This document shows positions 1 to 11,640 of a stretch of DNA of 64,000 bases, one piece after another. The stretch is taken from assembly GCF_002844235.1 (NCBI RefSeq), contig NZ_PGTS01000003.1, forward strand, positions 62,001 to 126,000, in the 5' to 3' direction. Position numbers and translations under genes: made by a program. The stretch's first letter is position 1; the number at the start of each line of letters is the position of its first letter. Source of the stretch: Thalassospira povalilytica (GTDB lineage Bacteria; Pseudomonadota; Alphaproteobacteria; Rhodospirillales; Thalassospiraceae). Under the pieces are notes generated by a model. That model searched no databases. It was not told where the DNA came from and was given only the letters and a program-made list of their open reading frames with translations.

Positions 1-852
1 GGCAACACCGCACGGGTTGGCATGCTTGATGATCGCAACAGCCGGTTTTTCGTCAAACTCGGAAACCAGTTCAAACGCGGCATCGGTGTCGTTCAGGTTG
101 TTGAATGACAGTTCCTTGCCCTGAAGCTGGGTCGCGGTTGCCACACCCGGGCGGTTTTTACCGTTGGTGTAGAACGCGGCCTGCTGGTGCGGGTTTTCGC
201 CATAACGCAGGGTCTGTTTCAGTTCGGCCGAAACATTCAGGCGCTGCGGGAAGGTTTCACCAAGCTGACCGGCAAACCAGCTTGAAATCGCCGAGTCATA
301 AGCGCCGGTGCGGGCAAAGGCCTTGGCGGCCAAAACGCGACGGGTTTCAGCGGTGGTGGCACCGGCATTGTCATTCATTTCGGCGAGAACACGGTCATAA
401 TCGGACGGATCGACAACCACGGTAACCGATTCATGGTTTTTCGCCGCCGAGCGGATCATGCTTGGACCGCCGATATCGATATTTTCGATGCAGGTGTCGA
501 AATCGGCACCCTTGGCAACGGTTTCTTCGAACGGGTACAGATTCACACATACCAGATCGATCGGGGAAATGTCGTTATCTTCCATCGCCTGCATGTGGCT
601 GGAAAGAGAACGGCGGCCCAGAAGGCCGCCGTGAATCTTCGGATGAAGAGTCTTGACACGACCGTCCATGATTTCGGGAAAACCGGTGTGATCGGCAACT
701 TCCTTGACCGGAATACCGGCAGCTTCGATCGCCTTGGCGGAGCCGCCAGTCGACAGGATTTCAACACCCTGGGCGTGAAGGGATTTGGCAAATTCGACCA
801 GACCGGTCTTGTCGGAAACGGAAATAAGCGCGCGCGCAATACGAGCAGTCAT
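1..852 (-). CDS. purH: PurH, bifunctional AICAR formyltransferase / IMP cyclohydrolase (N-terminal part, truncated by window)
   Basis: The reverse strand reads open from ATG at 852 to the window edge, giving 284 codons without a stop. The protein begins with the methylglyoxal-synthase-like IMP cyclohydrolase domain: ISVSDKTG near residue 11, STGGSAK near 34, [12 protein letters not shown] near 65, and [16 protein letters not shown] near 130. It ends at KHANPCGVA, at the start of the formyltransferase domain. PurH performs the last two steps of IMP synthesis in the cytoplasm. The family is about 520-530 residues, so roughly 240 residues lie outside the window. No gene lies within 340 bp upstream, so it probably has its own promoter in that gap. 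Identification is secure from sequence. Confidence 0.97.
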   Translation of the reverse strand, partial: MTARIARALISVSDKTGLVEFAKSLHAQGVEILSTGGSAKAIEAAGIPVKEVADHTGFPEIMDGRVKTLHPKIHGGLLGRRSLSSHMQAMEDNDISPIDLVCVNLYPFEETVAKGADFDTCIENIDIGGPSMIRSAAKNHESVTVVVDPSDYDRVLAEMNDNAGATTAETRRVLAAKAFARTGAYDSAISSWFAGQLGETFPQRLNVSAELKQTLRYGENPHQQAAFYTNGKNRPGVATATQLQGKELSFNNLNDTDAAFELVSEFDEKPAVAIIKHANPCGVA

Positions 853-1199
853 TGGGTTCGCTTTCATGCATCAATGTGATGAAGGTTGCGGACCCATTGA
901 TGATATATCGGCCCACAATATCAGAAATGCGCATGGCTGCTCGTGCATGCGACGTGACAGTGTTGCGGGCAAGACCGGCCTTTTAACGGGACAGAAATGA
1001 CATCATTTCGATCCGGGCCGACACATGATCAATGAGTCCGAACCATGTTTCGCGCGGAGCTTTATCATGTGCGGCGCAAAATGTGGACCCCGAATTCTTG
1101 CATGGCGGCCTTTTGCAAACCCGCCAACTGTCCGGGCATCCGATACTGAAAACGGGGTGTTACAGTGACCACCCCGTATCGGTTTTGCCAACTATCGGA
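853..1199. other. Intergenic region between purH and hglS
   Basis: About 350 bp without a convincing gene. The short reading frames here have no family-like sequence and no good ribosome-binding sites. It should hold the purH promoter (transcription leftwards) and contains a hairpin at 1140-1182 placed just past the hglS stop codon. I saw no other structure. Confidence 0.6.
1140..1182 (-). terminator. Probable terminator after hglS
   Basis: ACGGGGTG (1152-1159) pairs with CACCCCGT (1170-1177). Outer arms CCGATA and TATCGG (1140-1145, 1177-1182) can add a second helix. Read leftwards it lies 18 bases beyond the hglS stop. The run of T after the stem is short, so it may be a weak terminator. 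Confidence 0.45.
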
Positions 1200-2606
1200 T
1201 CAGGCGACGTTTTTCCGAATACCCAATGTTTCGAACGCCTGATCAATAGATGCCTGTTGATGGGCGGCATAAAGCGCCAATTCATCGGCAACAGATGCGC
1301 CAAGGCATTTCTCGAACACATCCTGATTGGACTGTTCGGCGTAGTTTTTCTGTTCGTCACTGCCAAGATTCGACTGGAAGATGCCCGCCGCACTGACCGG
1401 CAGGAAATCTTCATAGATGATCGGGTCTGCATGCAGGTATCCCTGATCAACCAGCTCGTCTACCGAAACATCACGATCAACCTTACCCGCCGCATCGCGA
1501 CCTGCGTCCGTCACGCTGTAACGGAAGAAAGCCAGCTTTTCGACACGGAGCGTCTCGTAATCATCGGGGAAGGCGGCAAAACGTTCGGCCAGTTCGGTTT
1601 CATAATCGCGTGCGTTTGATCCGCCCGCACTGACCTGGACCGCGTGGCGCACCGATGCCAGAAGCGTGTCATAAAGTTTGCGCCCCTCGGCGGTCAGGGC
1701 AATACCGCGCTGCTCGATCTCGCCAAAGCGTGCGGTGTGGGTGCCCGCCGTTCCCTTCGGATTGCTCCCGACGAAATAGACCTGTTCTTCGAGCGCCTTG
1801 AAGCTGGTTTGGCGCAAAAGGATCGGACATTTGCGTGATGGCGGACCTTCGACAATTGCTTTGGGCGAAATGCCGCGTTCGGGCATGGCACGCTGAACCG
1901 CATCAATATCAAGGGTCCGCGGCGTCAGATGGTTGATATGCGGCCCCTTGAAGCAGACAACATCGGCAATCAGGCGGTGCGCATCATGAAGCTTCTGATA
2001 GGTTTCAAGTGACACCGTGGCATCACTGTGCCAGCGGAAGGTTTCCAGTGCCTCGGCCACAAACTGTTCGGCCTGAACACGATCAAGCCCGCCGTTCTTT
2101 TCAGCCAGATAAATCAGTTTCAGCGCATCTGGGGTAAAGATTTCACGCTTTGCCAGGATTGCTTCGGCCTCTGTACGCAGTTGCGCATCCTCAATCAGTT
2201 CAAGGCGCAGGAGCGAGGTGAAAACACGGAACGGATTGCGGCGCAGGGCTTCGTCATCAATCGGGCGAAATGCCGTTGAATGCACCGGCACACCGGCAAC
2301 CGACAGATCGTAATACCCGACCGGATGCATGCCCATCACCGCAAACAGGCGGCGCATGTTGAACAGTTCTTCGGGCTTGCCCAGACGGATTGCGCCATGA
2401 CGTTCAAGATCAATACGATCAAGGTCATCACTGCGTACAAGTCCGTCACGAAGCACAGGATCAGCAGCAAGTCTTTCCTGATTGATGTCCGAAACGAGTT
2501 CCATCAGGGTGCCATATTGCGGCACTTCGGCACGGTACATGTCCGACATCGCGCCGGAAAACATCGAACGGATTTCATCAGGGTGGACAAAAGCATCTGC
2601 CGACAT
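1200..2606 (-). CDS. hglS: 2-oxoadipate dioxygenase/decarboxylase (HglS/YdcJ, DUF1338 family)
   Basis: A 468-residue protein of the DUF1338 (YdcJ) family. Characterised members (HglS) are Fe(II) enzymes that turn 2-oxoadipate into D-2-hydroxyglutarate in lysine catabolism. The residues I recall for metal and substrate binding in HglS are present: His70 and Arg74 in the ERHGAIR stretch, His226 in NHLTPR, and a glutamate at 296 in FGEIEQRG. Length matches the family. The gene is alone, with a terminator behind it and paired inverted repeats in its upstream region (2668-2757). An ALDH7 dehydrogenase and an aminotransferase that could supply 2-oxoadipate lie at 19.5-22.5 kb. Activity is inferred from family and residues. 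Confidence 0.9.
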   Translation of the reverse strand: MSADAFVHPDEIRSMFSGAMSDMYRAEVPQYGTLMELVSDINQERLAADPVLRDGLVRSDDLDRIDLERHGAIRLGKPEELFNMRRLFAVMGMHPVGYYDLSVAGVPVHSTAFRPIDDEALRRNPFRVFTSLLRLELIEDAQLRTEAEAILAKREIFTPDALKLIYLAEKNGGLDRVQAEQFVAEALETFRWHSDATVSLETYQKLHDAHRLIADVVCFKGPHINHLTPRTLDIDAVQRAMPERGISPKAIVEGPPSRKCPILLRQTSFKALEEQVYFVGSNPKGTAGTHTARFGEIEQRGIALTAEGRKLYDTLLASVRHAVQVSAGGSNARDYETELAERFAAFPDDYETLRVEKLAFFRYSVTDAGRDAAGKVDRDVSVDELVDQGYLHADPIIYEDFLPVSAAGIFQSNLGSDEQKNYAEQSNQDVFEKCLGASVADELALYAAHQQASIDQAFETLGIRKNVA

Positions 2607-2667
2607 GCGGGGCCTCCAATAGACGGATCGTCAGGAAAATCGGTGAACCATCAACAAGGTCATTCCG

Positions 2668-2757
2668 ATTTGTCATTCTGAGCGCAAGATATGGCCCGCA
2701 TTTGGCAATGACAAACGACAATTCCGCACAAGTTCATTCATTGAAGGAATGAACTTG
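2668..2757. promoter_or_regulatory. Two inverted repeats upstream of hglS (candidate operators)
   Basis: A perfect 11-bp inverted repeat, CAAGTTCATTC (2729-2739) and GAATGAACTTG (2747-2757), is separated by 7 bases. A second, wider one, TTTGTCATT (2669-2677) and AATGACAAA (2707-2715), is separated by 29 bases. Both lie 60-150 bp upstream of the hglS start, between it and the end of the polysaccharide gene. They could be regulator sites for hglS, or the first could be a hairpin behind the neighbouring leftward gene's region. The regulator is unknown. Confidence 0.4.
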
Positions 2758-2801
2758 CATCACCATTGCTCGGCTGTGGATGATTGAAAATGGCCCGATA
2801 A

Positions 2802-4763
2802 CTAGGCCGTATCACCGGTCACTTGATTGGCCGTTTCCGCCGGGGTGTCGGCAAAGATCGATTTGACACCAATTTCGGGCGGCTGGAATTCCGGCACCAG
2901 CTTGCTGATCAATTCGAGTGTCTGGTGGGTATTGCGGTTGGTTGCACTGTCTTCAAGCGCATCGAAAACCTGTTTGATTTCGGCATAATCAACCACACGC
3001 GGGCTTGCCAGCATGACGCCATCGGTTTCGGTGGGAACCGGCGGTTCGCTGTCATGGAACAGTTCTTCATACAGCTTTTCACCCGGGCGAAGTCCAGTAA
3101 CCTTGATCTCGACATCCTTGCCCGGACGAAGTCCCGAAAGCAGGATCATCTGACGGGCGAGATCAATGATCTTGACCGGACGCCCCATATCAAGAACGAA
3201 AATCTTTCCGCCATCGGTCACGCCATGGCGACCAAGTTCCGCTGATTGCAGGACAAGTTCGACAGCCTCGGCAATGGTCATGAAATATCGAGTGATGCCT
3301 TCATGCGTTACGGTCAGCGGCCCACCGGCTTCAAGCTGGCGGCGGAACAATGGTACAACCGATCCGGTCGATCCCAGAACATTCCCAAACCGCACAGTGA
3401 CAAAACGGGTCGGACCGCGCTGATCAAGCGGCAATGTCTCCAACGCCTGACAATAACATTCTGCCAGACGCTTGGACGCCCCCATGACATTGGCCGGGTT
3501 TACCGCCTTGTCCGTCGAAATCAGAACCATGGTCGCAACACCGGCTGCACGGCAGGCCTCGGCAACATTTCGGGTGCCAAGGGTATTGGTCAGAATACCT
3601 TCATTGGGATTGTGTTCGACCAGCGGGACATGCTTGTAGGCCGCTGCATGAAACACGATTTCAGGTGCCACATGGTCAAATACCTGACCGATCCGGACAC
3701 GATCGCGAACATCGCCCAGAATGCTTTCGCGTGGCAGATCAGGGAACTTTTCTGCCATTTCCATGTCGATGGCATAAAGATTATATTCCCCCGCATCGAC
3801 CAGGGTCAGGCTGGCCGGACCATAAGAAGCAATCTGGCGCACCAGTTCTGATCCGATCGAGCCCCCCGCACCGGTTACCAGAACCCGCTTGCCCCCGATC
3901 ATTTCACGCACACGATCACGATCCAGACGCGCTTGTGGCCGGCCCAGCAAATCTTCGATGGCGACCGGGCGAATTTGCAGCGGATCGGCAAGACCTTCGC
4001 GCAGATCACCGAGTTTCGGCAAACGCGCCAGTGTCATACCGTAACGATCAGCAATTTCCACCCATTTGACATTGTCTTCGTGGCGCAGCGCATCACCGGT
4101 CAGAACAAGACGACGCGGAACGCCATGGCGGCTCATTTCCAGTTTTTTGATGACGTCTTCAAGTTTATCAGCGGTGGCGAGCACATCAACGCCATGCATG
4201 TTGCGCCCGACCCGTCCTTCGGTCAGAGACACAATGCCGACAACCTTGAACGGGGTATCTGCCGATCGTTCGGTTTCACGAATAAAGGCCTCGGCCTCGT
4301 CACCGGCACCAATCAGCAAAACAGGCAGACGCGTTGTTCCCTGACGAACCAGTGCGCGTGCGGTGGATTTATCCTTGGCAATACGGTAGGTCAGCCGCGA
4401 TCCACCCAGCAACGCCATCAGCAGGAACCACTGGATTATAGGTGCTGAACGGGGCATCCAGTCCAGACGCGTGGTCAAAAACAGCACAAGGAACAAAACA
4501 GCCACGGCAACCGAAACCGCCTTGGCAATACGGGTCAGATCATTAAGCGACGCATAACGCCAGATGCCGCGGTAAAGCCCGAAATACCAGAATGATGCCG
4601 CTGCAATCAGGGTAAACAAGGCAGCCGAAAACAGGATATTGTCAGCCTGATAAAACCGCACACCATCGCCAACCCGAAGATAAAGGGCCAACGGGAACGA
4701 AATCGCAGCCATGAAGACATCATGGACAAAGGCAATATGGCTTCGCTGTAAAATGCGCGACAT
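2802..4763 (-). CDS. Membrane-bound nucleoside-diphosphate-sugar epimerase/dehydratase (CapD/WbpM/FlaA1 type)
   Basis: A 653-residue protein with four predicted membrane segments in the first ~125 residues, a CoA-binding-like Rossmann domain (near 147-260) and a C-terminal SDR domain. The SDR NAD motif TGAGGSIGSE is at 297-306. The catalytic region reads MGASKR, with Met427 and Lys431. Long membrane CapD/WbpM proteins use this Met in place of the usual SDR tyrosine. Such proteins are usually UDP-GlcNAc 4,6-dehydratases or C6 dehydratase/epimerases making deoxy-amino sugars for O-antigen or capsule. The next gene in the same direction, a WecA-like transferase upstream, fits this job. The exact sugar substrate cannot be read from sequence. 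Confidence 0.88.
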   Translation of the reverse strand: MSRILQRSHIAFVHDVFMAAISFPLALYLRVGDGVRFYQADNILFSAALFTLIAAASFWYFGLYRGIWRYASLNDLTRIAKAVSVAVAVLFLVLFLTTRLDWMPRSAPIIQWFLLMALLGGSRLTYRIAKDKSTARALVRQGTTRLPVLLIGAGDEAEAFIRETERSADTPFKVVGIVSLTEGRVGRNMHGVDVLATADKLEDVIKKLEMSRHGVPRRLVLTGDALRHEDNVKWVEIADRYGMTLARLPKLGDLREGLADPLQIRPVAIEDLLGRPQARLDRDRVREMIGGKRVLVTGAGGSIGSELVRQIASYGPASLTLVDAGEYNLYAIDMEMAEKFPDLPRESILGDVRDRVRIGQVFDHVAPEIVFHAAAYKHVPLVEHNPNEGILTNTLGTRNVAEACRAAGVATMVLISTDKAVNPANVMGASKRLAECYCQALETLPLDQRGPTRFVTVRFGNVLGSTGSVVPLFRRQLEAGGPLTVTHEGITRYFMTIAEAVELVLQSAELGRHGVTDGGKIFVLDMGRPVKIIDLARQMILLSGLRPGKDVEIKVTGLRPGEKLYEELFHDSEPPVPTETDGVMLASPRVVDYAEIKQVFDALEDSATNRNTHQTLELISKLVPEFQPPEIGVKSIFADTPAETANQVTGDTA

Positions 4764-4887
4764 GCGGTCCCTAGTGGCAGTTTTCTGTTTTTAAAAGGAT
4801 ATACCTGTCTGCCCAAAAGACGGACAAGGCATTCTTTTCGCGCCCGTCCGGGCACAAGTCAAGCAATGCGCAACTTCCGTGCGATAC

Positions 4888-5901
4888 TTAACTGTCCGTG
4901 CGTCCCTTGACCGGCATCCGCACCATCATTCCGACCAGTGAAAACACCACAATCAGGGCGGCAAATACCCGCATCCAGCCGGGCGTTTCGCTTTGTGCAA
5001 AACACACCGCAATCAGGATCAGATTGCTGATTGCAATCATGGTCGAAACCCGCGCATGGGAAAAGCCGCGCTGGGTTGCCAACTGATAGAAATGTTCTCG
5101 GTGGGCCTGCCAGATTTTTTCACGACGAAGCGCACGTTTGACCAGGGTAAAGGTCGCATCAAAAAGATAATAGGATGGCAGAATCAACGCGACGACCCAT
5201 GCCCCTTCTGACGCTGTCTTAAGCAACACCCAGCCCAGAACAAAGCCAAGCGGCACGGATCCGACATCACCCAGAAACAGTTTGGCCGGATGCCAGTTCC
5301 AGATCAGAAACCCGATCATGATGGCCAGGATACCAAGCCCGATATAGCCAAGCCCGATGAATTGCGGCAATGGCATCAGAAGCGCCAGAATAAAAATGCC
5401 CAGCCCGATCGAGCCGGCTTCGACCCCGGAAATGCCGTCAATGCCATCCATGAAGTTGAACAGATTGATAAACCAGACCCAGGCAAATACCACCAGAACG
5501 TGATCGAGCCACACAGGCACCAAACCACCCAAAACCGGTTTGTCGATGGCAAAAACGCCGACAATCACCGCAACAAATTGCATGGCAAAGCGTATGGCAG
5601 CCGAAAGATCGTGACGATCATCAAGCCAGCTGAGCAATCCAAGCCCGGCTGCTGCTGCCAGCATCAACCAATGACTGACCGAAGTGACCCCGGTATGGAT
5701 AAACACAACCGCAACCAAAAGGATCAAAAGCGGTGTGACCGCAAGCCCGCCACCGCGCGGCGTCGGCACGGCATGGCTGGAACGGTGGTTGGGCATATCA
5801 AGGATCGCCTTGCGTCGCAGATAGTTCAAAACCACCCAGGTCAGCAACATCGAGCCAATCAGAAAGATGCTCGAAAAGGTCGCAAGGCCGGTGAAAGTCA
5901 T
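4888..5901 (-). CDS. Undecaprenyl-phosphate sugar-1-phosphate transferase (MraY/WecA family, glycosyltransferase 4)
   Basis: An integral membrane protein of about 337 residues. I chose the ATG at 5901, which follows an AGGA and begins a hydrophobic segment. The frame stays open to 5973 but that extension is hydrophilic and unlike the family. Polyprenyl-phosphate transferase landmarks are present: HAVPTPRGGGLAVTP near the N-terminus, SWLDDRHDLSA, FMDGIDGISG and FLGDVGSVPLG. The family moves a sugar-1-phosphate from UDP-sugar onto undecaprenyl phosphate, starting O-antigen or capsule units on the inner face of the membrane. It lies 124 bp upstream of the CapD-like gene and is probably co-transcribed with it. 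Which UDP-sugar is used is not known. Confidence 0.87.
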   Translation of the reverse strand: MTFTGLATFSSIFLIGSMLLTWVVLNYLRRKAILDMPNHRSSHAVPTPRGGGLAVTPLLILLVAVVFIHTGVTSVSHWLMLAAAAGLGLLSWLDDRHDLSAAIRFAMQFVAVIVGVFAIDKPVLGGLVPVWLDHVLVVFAWVWFINLFNFMDGIDGISGVEAGSIGLGIFILALLMPLPQFIGLGYIGLGILAIMIGFLIWNWHPAKLFLGDVGSVPLGFVLGWVLLKTASEGAWVVALILPSYYLFDATFTLVKRALRREKIWQAHREHFYQLATQRGFSHARVSTMIAISNLILIAVCFAQSETPGWMRVFAALIVVFSLVGMMVRMPVKGRTDS

Positions 5902-6037
5902 GGTTCTGGCGTTCCTGTCACTATCGACGTCAAATGATCCGTCTGGATTAGCCGGACCGCACATCCATCGCAAGGCTTTTCAAACCTTAAGCCAAACCCT
6001 AAGCAAGGTAATCTGCCCCCTCATCTGCCCGATAACA

Positions 6038-6070
6038 CAAGGCAGCCATGCCACCTATTCGGGTGCTTGG
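6038..6070. repeat. Copy 1 of a short repeated element flanking rsmB
   Basis: ACAAGGCAGCCATG, six variable bases, then ATTCGGGTG. The same two blocks with the same spacing recur after rsmB at 7512-7540, where they form part of a hairpin terminator. This upstream copy does not form the full stem. It could be a decayed terminator for an older upstream gene. Confidence 0.4.
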
Positions 6071-6133
6071 TGCTTTACACTTTGCCACGCGACGCTTAAC
6101 TAACCTTCATAACACGAAACCGGAGATATCCCT

Positions 6134-7480
6134 TTGACAGAACGCCGTTCCCGTCCAGCACATCGCAACGCCCCGCGCAAACAGCCGGTCGAGACACCCG
6201 ATCCGCGGATGCTTGCACTCAAAACCTTGCAGGAACTGCGCGGCGGTGAAGTGACCCTGGACGAACTTCTGTCAAAACATGGCTATGGCCTGCCATCGCT
6301 TGATCGCAATTTCCTGCGTCAGCTGCTTGGCACCACATTACGCCATTTGGGTGAAATCGATGCGGTTCTGGCCCCGCGTTATCAGCCACCGCAAGACCGG
6401 GTTGCCGCCCGCCTGACCAATATTCTGCGCCTTGGCGTCGCACAGCTGTTCTTCATGGACACATCCGATTACGGTGCGGTCGACAGTACGGTCAATCTGG
6501 CCCGCGACGCAGGCCTGCATAAATACACCAAACTGATCAACGCCGTGCTGCGTGGATTGCAGCGTGATGGATTTGAATGGCCCGAAGGTGTCGAAGACTG
6601 GCAGCTTAACATCCCGGCATGGCTGCGCGGGTCATGGAAAAAGGCCTATGGGGCGGAAATCAGCCAAGCCATTGCCGAGGCATGCCTTGGCCATGCCATG
6701 CTCGATCTGTCGATCAAGGATCGAAGCACATCGGCCGACTGGGCGGAAAAGATGGATGGCCTTGTCCTGCCGACCGGTTCGGTCCGCCTTGAAAGTGGTC
6801 GTCGCATTCGTGATCTTCCGGGCTATCGCGATGGTGACTGGTGGGTTCAGGACGCAGCCGCGGCCATTCCGGCAACCCTGTTTTCCGCCTATCAGGGCAA
6901 AACGATCTATGACCTTTGTGCTGCCCCCGGTGGCAAAACCATGCAATTGGCGTCCCTTGGTGCCAGTGCGATCGCCGTTGATAAATCCGAAGGCCGCCTG
7001 AAACGGGTGTTTGAGAATCTTGAGCGCGTGTCCCTTGGTGCCGCAGTTGTCACCGGCGATGCCACCGATCTTGCACCCGATACCCCGCGTGCGGATGCGG
7101 TCCTTCTTGACGCACCCTGTTCGGCAACCGGTACCATTCGTCGTCATCCAGACATTTTGCTGCGTCAAAATGACAAATTGATGCGGTCGCTGCTGCCGAT
7201 CCAGACCAAGCTGCTTAATCAGGCCGACAAGCTTTTGAATGTTGGTGGCGAGCTGATCTATTGCACCTGTTCCCTGCAGCCCGAAGAAGGCGAACATCAG
7301 GTCAAATCGTTCCTGGCCGACCATCCCAATTACGAACGCAAACCGATCACGGCGGACGAACTTGGTGGCTGGGATGAAGCCATCAACAAGGATGGTGAAT
7401 TGCGGGTTCTGCCGATCCATATGGCCGATTTCGGCGGCATGGATGGGTTTTTCTGCGCCCGGCTTGTCAAAAAGTCCTGA
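6134..7480 (+). CDS. rsmB: 16S rRNA (cytosine-967-C5)-methyltransferase RsmB (Sun/NOL1/NOP2 family)
   Basis: A 448-residue protein with a TTG start preceded by GGAG at 6122-6125. The N-terminal ~140 residues are the NusB-like RNA-binding domain. The C-terminal half is a Rossmann methyltransferase with the SAM motif DLCAAPGGKT near residue 258. Both family cysteines are present: Cys329 in DAPCSATG and Cys379 in CTCSLQ, which carry the catalytic relay that methylates C967 of 16S rRNA. Rpe follows, as in many alphaproteobacteria, but with a hairpin terminator in between. Identification is firm. The start codon is the least certain part. Confidence 0.95.
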   Translation: MTERRSRPAHRNAPRKQPVETPDPRMLALKTLQELRGGEVTLDELLSKHGYGLPSLDRNFLRQLLGTTLRHLGEIDAVLAPRYQPPQDRVAARLTNILRLGVAQLFFMDTSDYGAVDSTVNLARDAGLHKYTKLINAVLRGLQRDGFEWPEGVEDWQLNIPAWLRGSWKKAYGAEISQAIAEACLGHAMLDLSIKDRSTSADWAEKMDGLVLPTGSVRLESGRRIRDLPGYRDGDWWVQDAAAAIPATLFSAYQGKTIYDLCAAPGGKTMQLASLGASAIAVDKSEGRLKRVFENLERVSLGAAVVTGDATDLAPDTPRADAVLLDAPCSATGTIRRHPDILLRQNDKLMRSLLPIQTKLLNQADKLLNVGGELIYCTCSLQPEEGEHQVKSFLADHPNYERKPITADELGGWDEAINKDGELRVLPIHMADFGGMDGFFCARLVKKS

Positions 7481-7513
7481 TTTCACGTCAGAATAGCCGT
7501 CAAACCTGCAAAC

Positions 7514-7556
7514 AAGGCAGCCATGAGCCCCATTCGGGTGACAGGGCTGCCTTTTT
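7514..7556 (+). terminator. Rho-independent terminator after rsmB (and copy 2 of the short repeat)
   Basis: AAGGCAGCC (7514-7522) pairs with GGCTGCCTT (7545-7553), with an inner CCC/GGG step, and is followed by a T-run to 7556. It lies 34 bases past the rsmB stop. Confidence 0.8.
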
Positions 7557-7612
7557 ACGTTATGAGATGCGCGAATTTCCCATATCCCGCATTGCTTCAG
7601 GACCCGTGACGC

Positions 7613-8278
7613 ATGACCACGTCGAACATTAAAATCGCACCTTCGATCCTTTCGGCCGATTTCGCCCAGTTGGGCGTTGATGTCCGCGCTGTTGACGCAG
7701 CAGGCGCCGACTATATCCACATTGATGTGATGGATGGCCATTACGTACCCAACATCACCATCGGACCGGATGTGGTCAAAGCACTGCGCCCGCATTCCGA
7801 CAAGGTATTTGACGTGCATCTGATGATCGCGCCGGTCGACCCGTATATCGAAGCATTCGCCAATGCCGGTTCCGACATCATCACCATCCATGCCGAAGCA
7901 GGCCCGCACCTGCATCGTTCGCTTCAACTGATCAAGTCACTGGGTAAAAAAGCCGGTGTGTCTCTGAACCCGTCGACTCCGGAAAGTGTCATTGAATATG
8001 TCATGGATCTGGTTGATCTGGTTCTGGTCATGACCGTGAACCCGGGCTTTGGCGGCCAGAAATTCATCCCAAGCCAGCTTGAGAAGATCAAACGCATCCG
8101 CAAGATGATCGATGCGACCGGCCGCGATATCGATCTTGAAGTCGATGGTGGTGTAAACCCGGAAATCGCCCCGCAAGTCATCGAAGCTGGCGCCAACGTT
8201 CTGGTTGCCGGTTCTGCGACCTTCAAAGGCGGTCCGTCGGAATATGCCAACAATATCAAAGCTATTCGCGGCGCGTAA
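7613..8278 (+). CDS. rpe: Ribulose-phosphate 3-epimerase
   Basis: A 221-residue TIM-barrel enzyme converting ribulose 5-phosphate and xylulose 5-phosphate in the pentose phosphate pathway. Family signatures are all present: [10 protein letters not shown] at the N-terminus, [12 protein letters not shown] around residue 36, VHLMI around 68, TVNPGFGGQ around 141 and LEVDGGV around 176, ending with the phosphate-binding GSATFKG stretch. Length is typical. It stands between two hairpin terminators and so is probably transcribed on its own. Confidence 0.97.
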   Translation: MTTSNIKIAPSILSADFAQLGVDVRAVDAAGADYIHIDVMDGHYVPNITIGPDVVKALRPHSDKVFDVHLMIAPVDPYIEAFANAGSDIITIHAEAGPHLHRSLQLIKSLGKKAGVSLNPSTPESVIEYVMDLVDLVLVMTVNPGFGGQKFIPSQLEKIKRIRKMIDATGRDIDLEVDGGVNPEIAPQVIEAGANVLVAGSATFKGGPSEYANNIKAIRGA

Positions 8279-8308
8279 TTTGCGTTAAAGGCAGCATCAA
8301 AGATTGTT

Positions 8309-8350
8309 CGGGGTCGGAATCACCACAGGGTTCCGGCCCCGATTGCATTT
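8309..8350 (+). terminator. Probable terminator after rpe
   Basis: CGGGGTCGGAA (8309-8319) pairs with TTCCGGCCCCG (8331-8341) with one G-T pair, followed by a T-rich stretch containing TTTT. It begins 31 bases after the rpe stop. Confidence 0.65.
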
Positions 8351-8404
8351 TGAACACATTCAAATCATTGCCGGAACTCTTTGATAAATTTTTTCTATCG
8401 ACCG

Positions 8405-8429
8405 ATTAGGTATGCATACTTGACCTAAT
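8405..8429. promoter_or_regulatory. Inverted repeat upstream of the ydeP-like gene (candidate operator)
   Basis: ATTAGGT (8405-8411), 11 bases, then ACCTAAT (8423-8429). Flanking CCG and CGG extend the symmetry. It ends 26 bp before the start codon at 8456, a position suited to repressor control. The small winged-helix protein encoded downstream is one possible ligand, but this is inference. Confidence 0.45.
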
Positions 8430-8455
8430 TTCGGTTCTGGCAAATAGATGCCTGC

Positions 8456-10764
<2,309 letters not shown>

Positions 10765-10768
<4 letters not shown>

Positions 10769-11115
10769 ACAACCACGCCCGAAATCCTGTGGATGGCGAT
10801 CTTGCACCGGATGCAGCGATGTTTCTGCATCTGGTCGAACGCCTGATGGCAACGCAGCCGGAACTTACCCCTGTTCAAGCGGGCATTCTTGTCGCCGCGC
10901 GTGAAGATATCGCCCGTGACAGCCGGACCTTTGCCCGGCTGTTCGGGATGGCGCATGCCATTGTATTGCGCGAACTTAATGCGCTTGTGCAGTCAGGCGA
11001 TCTGTTAACCGTAACCAAGCGCGATGCACGCACGCTGCGCACCCATTATCTACCAACAACCGGCCGTGCAAGCCCAGACAACCCGGACCTACCGCCCCAC
11101 AGCCCGGCCGGGTAA
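10765..11115 (+). CDS. Small winged-helix-like protein overlapping ydeP
   Basis: A 116-residue protein whose TTG start (10765) overlaps the ydeP stop, so the two are translationally coupled. The central part, from LTPVQAGILVAAREDIARD through RELNALVQSGDLL to KRDARTLRTHY, looks like a winged-helix fold: helices, a turn, then a basic wing. It is MarR-like in feel but shorter, and the last ~20 residues are proline-rich and probably disordered. It could be a DNA-binding regulator of the ydeP promoter (see 8405-8429) or a partner protein. I do not recognise a named family, and the function is inference. Confidence 0.6.
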
Positions 11116-11122
11116 GGTCGCA

Positions 11123-11395
11123 TCAGAAATCGATGCAGCGCCCCTTGTTTTCCCAATCGCCAAAGCGGGTCGGTTCCGGGCCTTTGGGGCCACCGATTTC
11201 CCGGGCCTTGGCAGCCGCTTCCTTGAAGGCCTTTGCTTCGGCCAGCGCATTGATCGCATCTTGCGACAATTGCGGGGCTGTGTCGGCACCTGCGATTTCG
11301 CCGGCTGCGCTATCTGCTGCTGCATCGGTTTGCGGTTCGGCTTTTTCTTTGGGCTCTACGTTATGAATGACGGTCTCGCGGAATTTGCCGGCCAT
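11123..11395 (-). CDS. DUF1674 protein (SDHAF4-like succinate dehydrogenase assembly factor)
   Basis: A 90-residue protein ending in the DUF1674 signature: GGPKGPEPTRFGDW followed by NKGRCIDF. This family includes mitochondrial SDHAF4/Sdh8, which assists flavinylated SdhA during assembly of succinate dehydrogenase. The N-terminal half is acidic, alanine-rich and likely disordered. I chose ATG at 11395 because AGGAG lies eight bases upstream. The frame stays open to 11503 but the extension has no ribosome site. It converges on the ydeP pair, with only 7 bp between the stop codons. Function is by family. Confidence 0.85.
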   Translation of the reverse strand: MAGKFRETVIHNVEPKEKAEPQTDAAADSAAGEIAGADTAPQLSQDAINALAEAKAFKEAAAKAREIGGPKGPEPTRFGDWENKGRCIDF

Positions 11396-11640
11396 CCGAA
11401 TTCTCCTGCTTGGGCGCATCGCCCCTGAAATCACATTTGCCAAAGAAATAACGTCATCGGCCACCACTCGCAACCCTTGGCGCCGGGCGATCGAACCGGC
11501 CAAAAGACATTGGATTTCAGTCCCTTGGAATCAAACACGGAATCCTGATCCAGAGTTTGGGAAAAATTTGGAAAAACTGACTCTTTTCGATCACGCCCAA
11601 AGCCGCTATTTCAGGCATACGAGCAAAACAAGGAGAAACC

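Noticed and set aside
6632-7927. 431-codon open frame on the minus strand
   Set aside because: It lies antisense to rsmB and rpe, both certain genes, and its translation has no family-like pattern. High G+C third positions create such long shadows.
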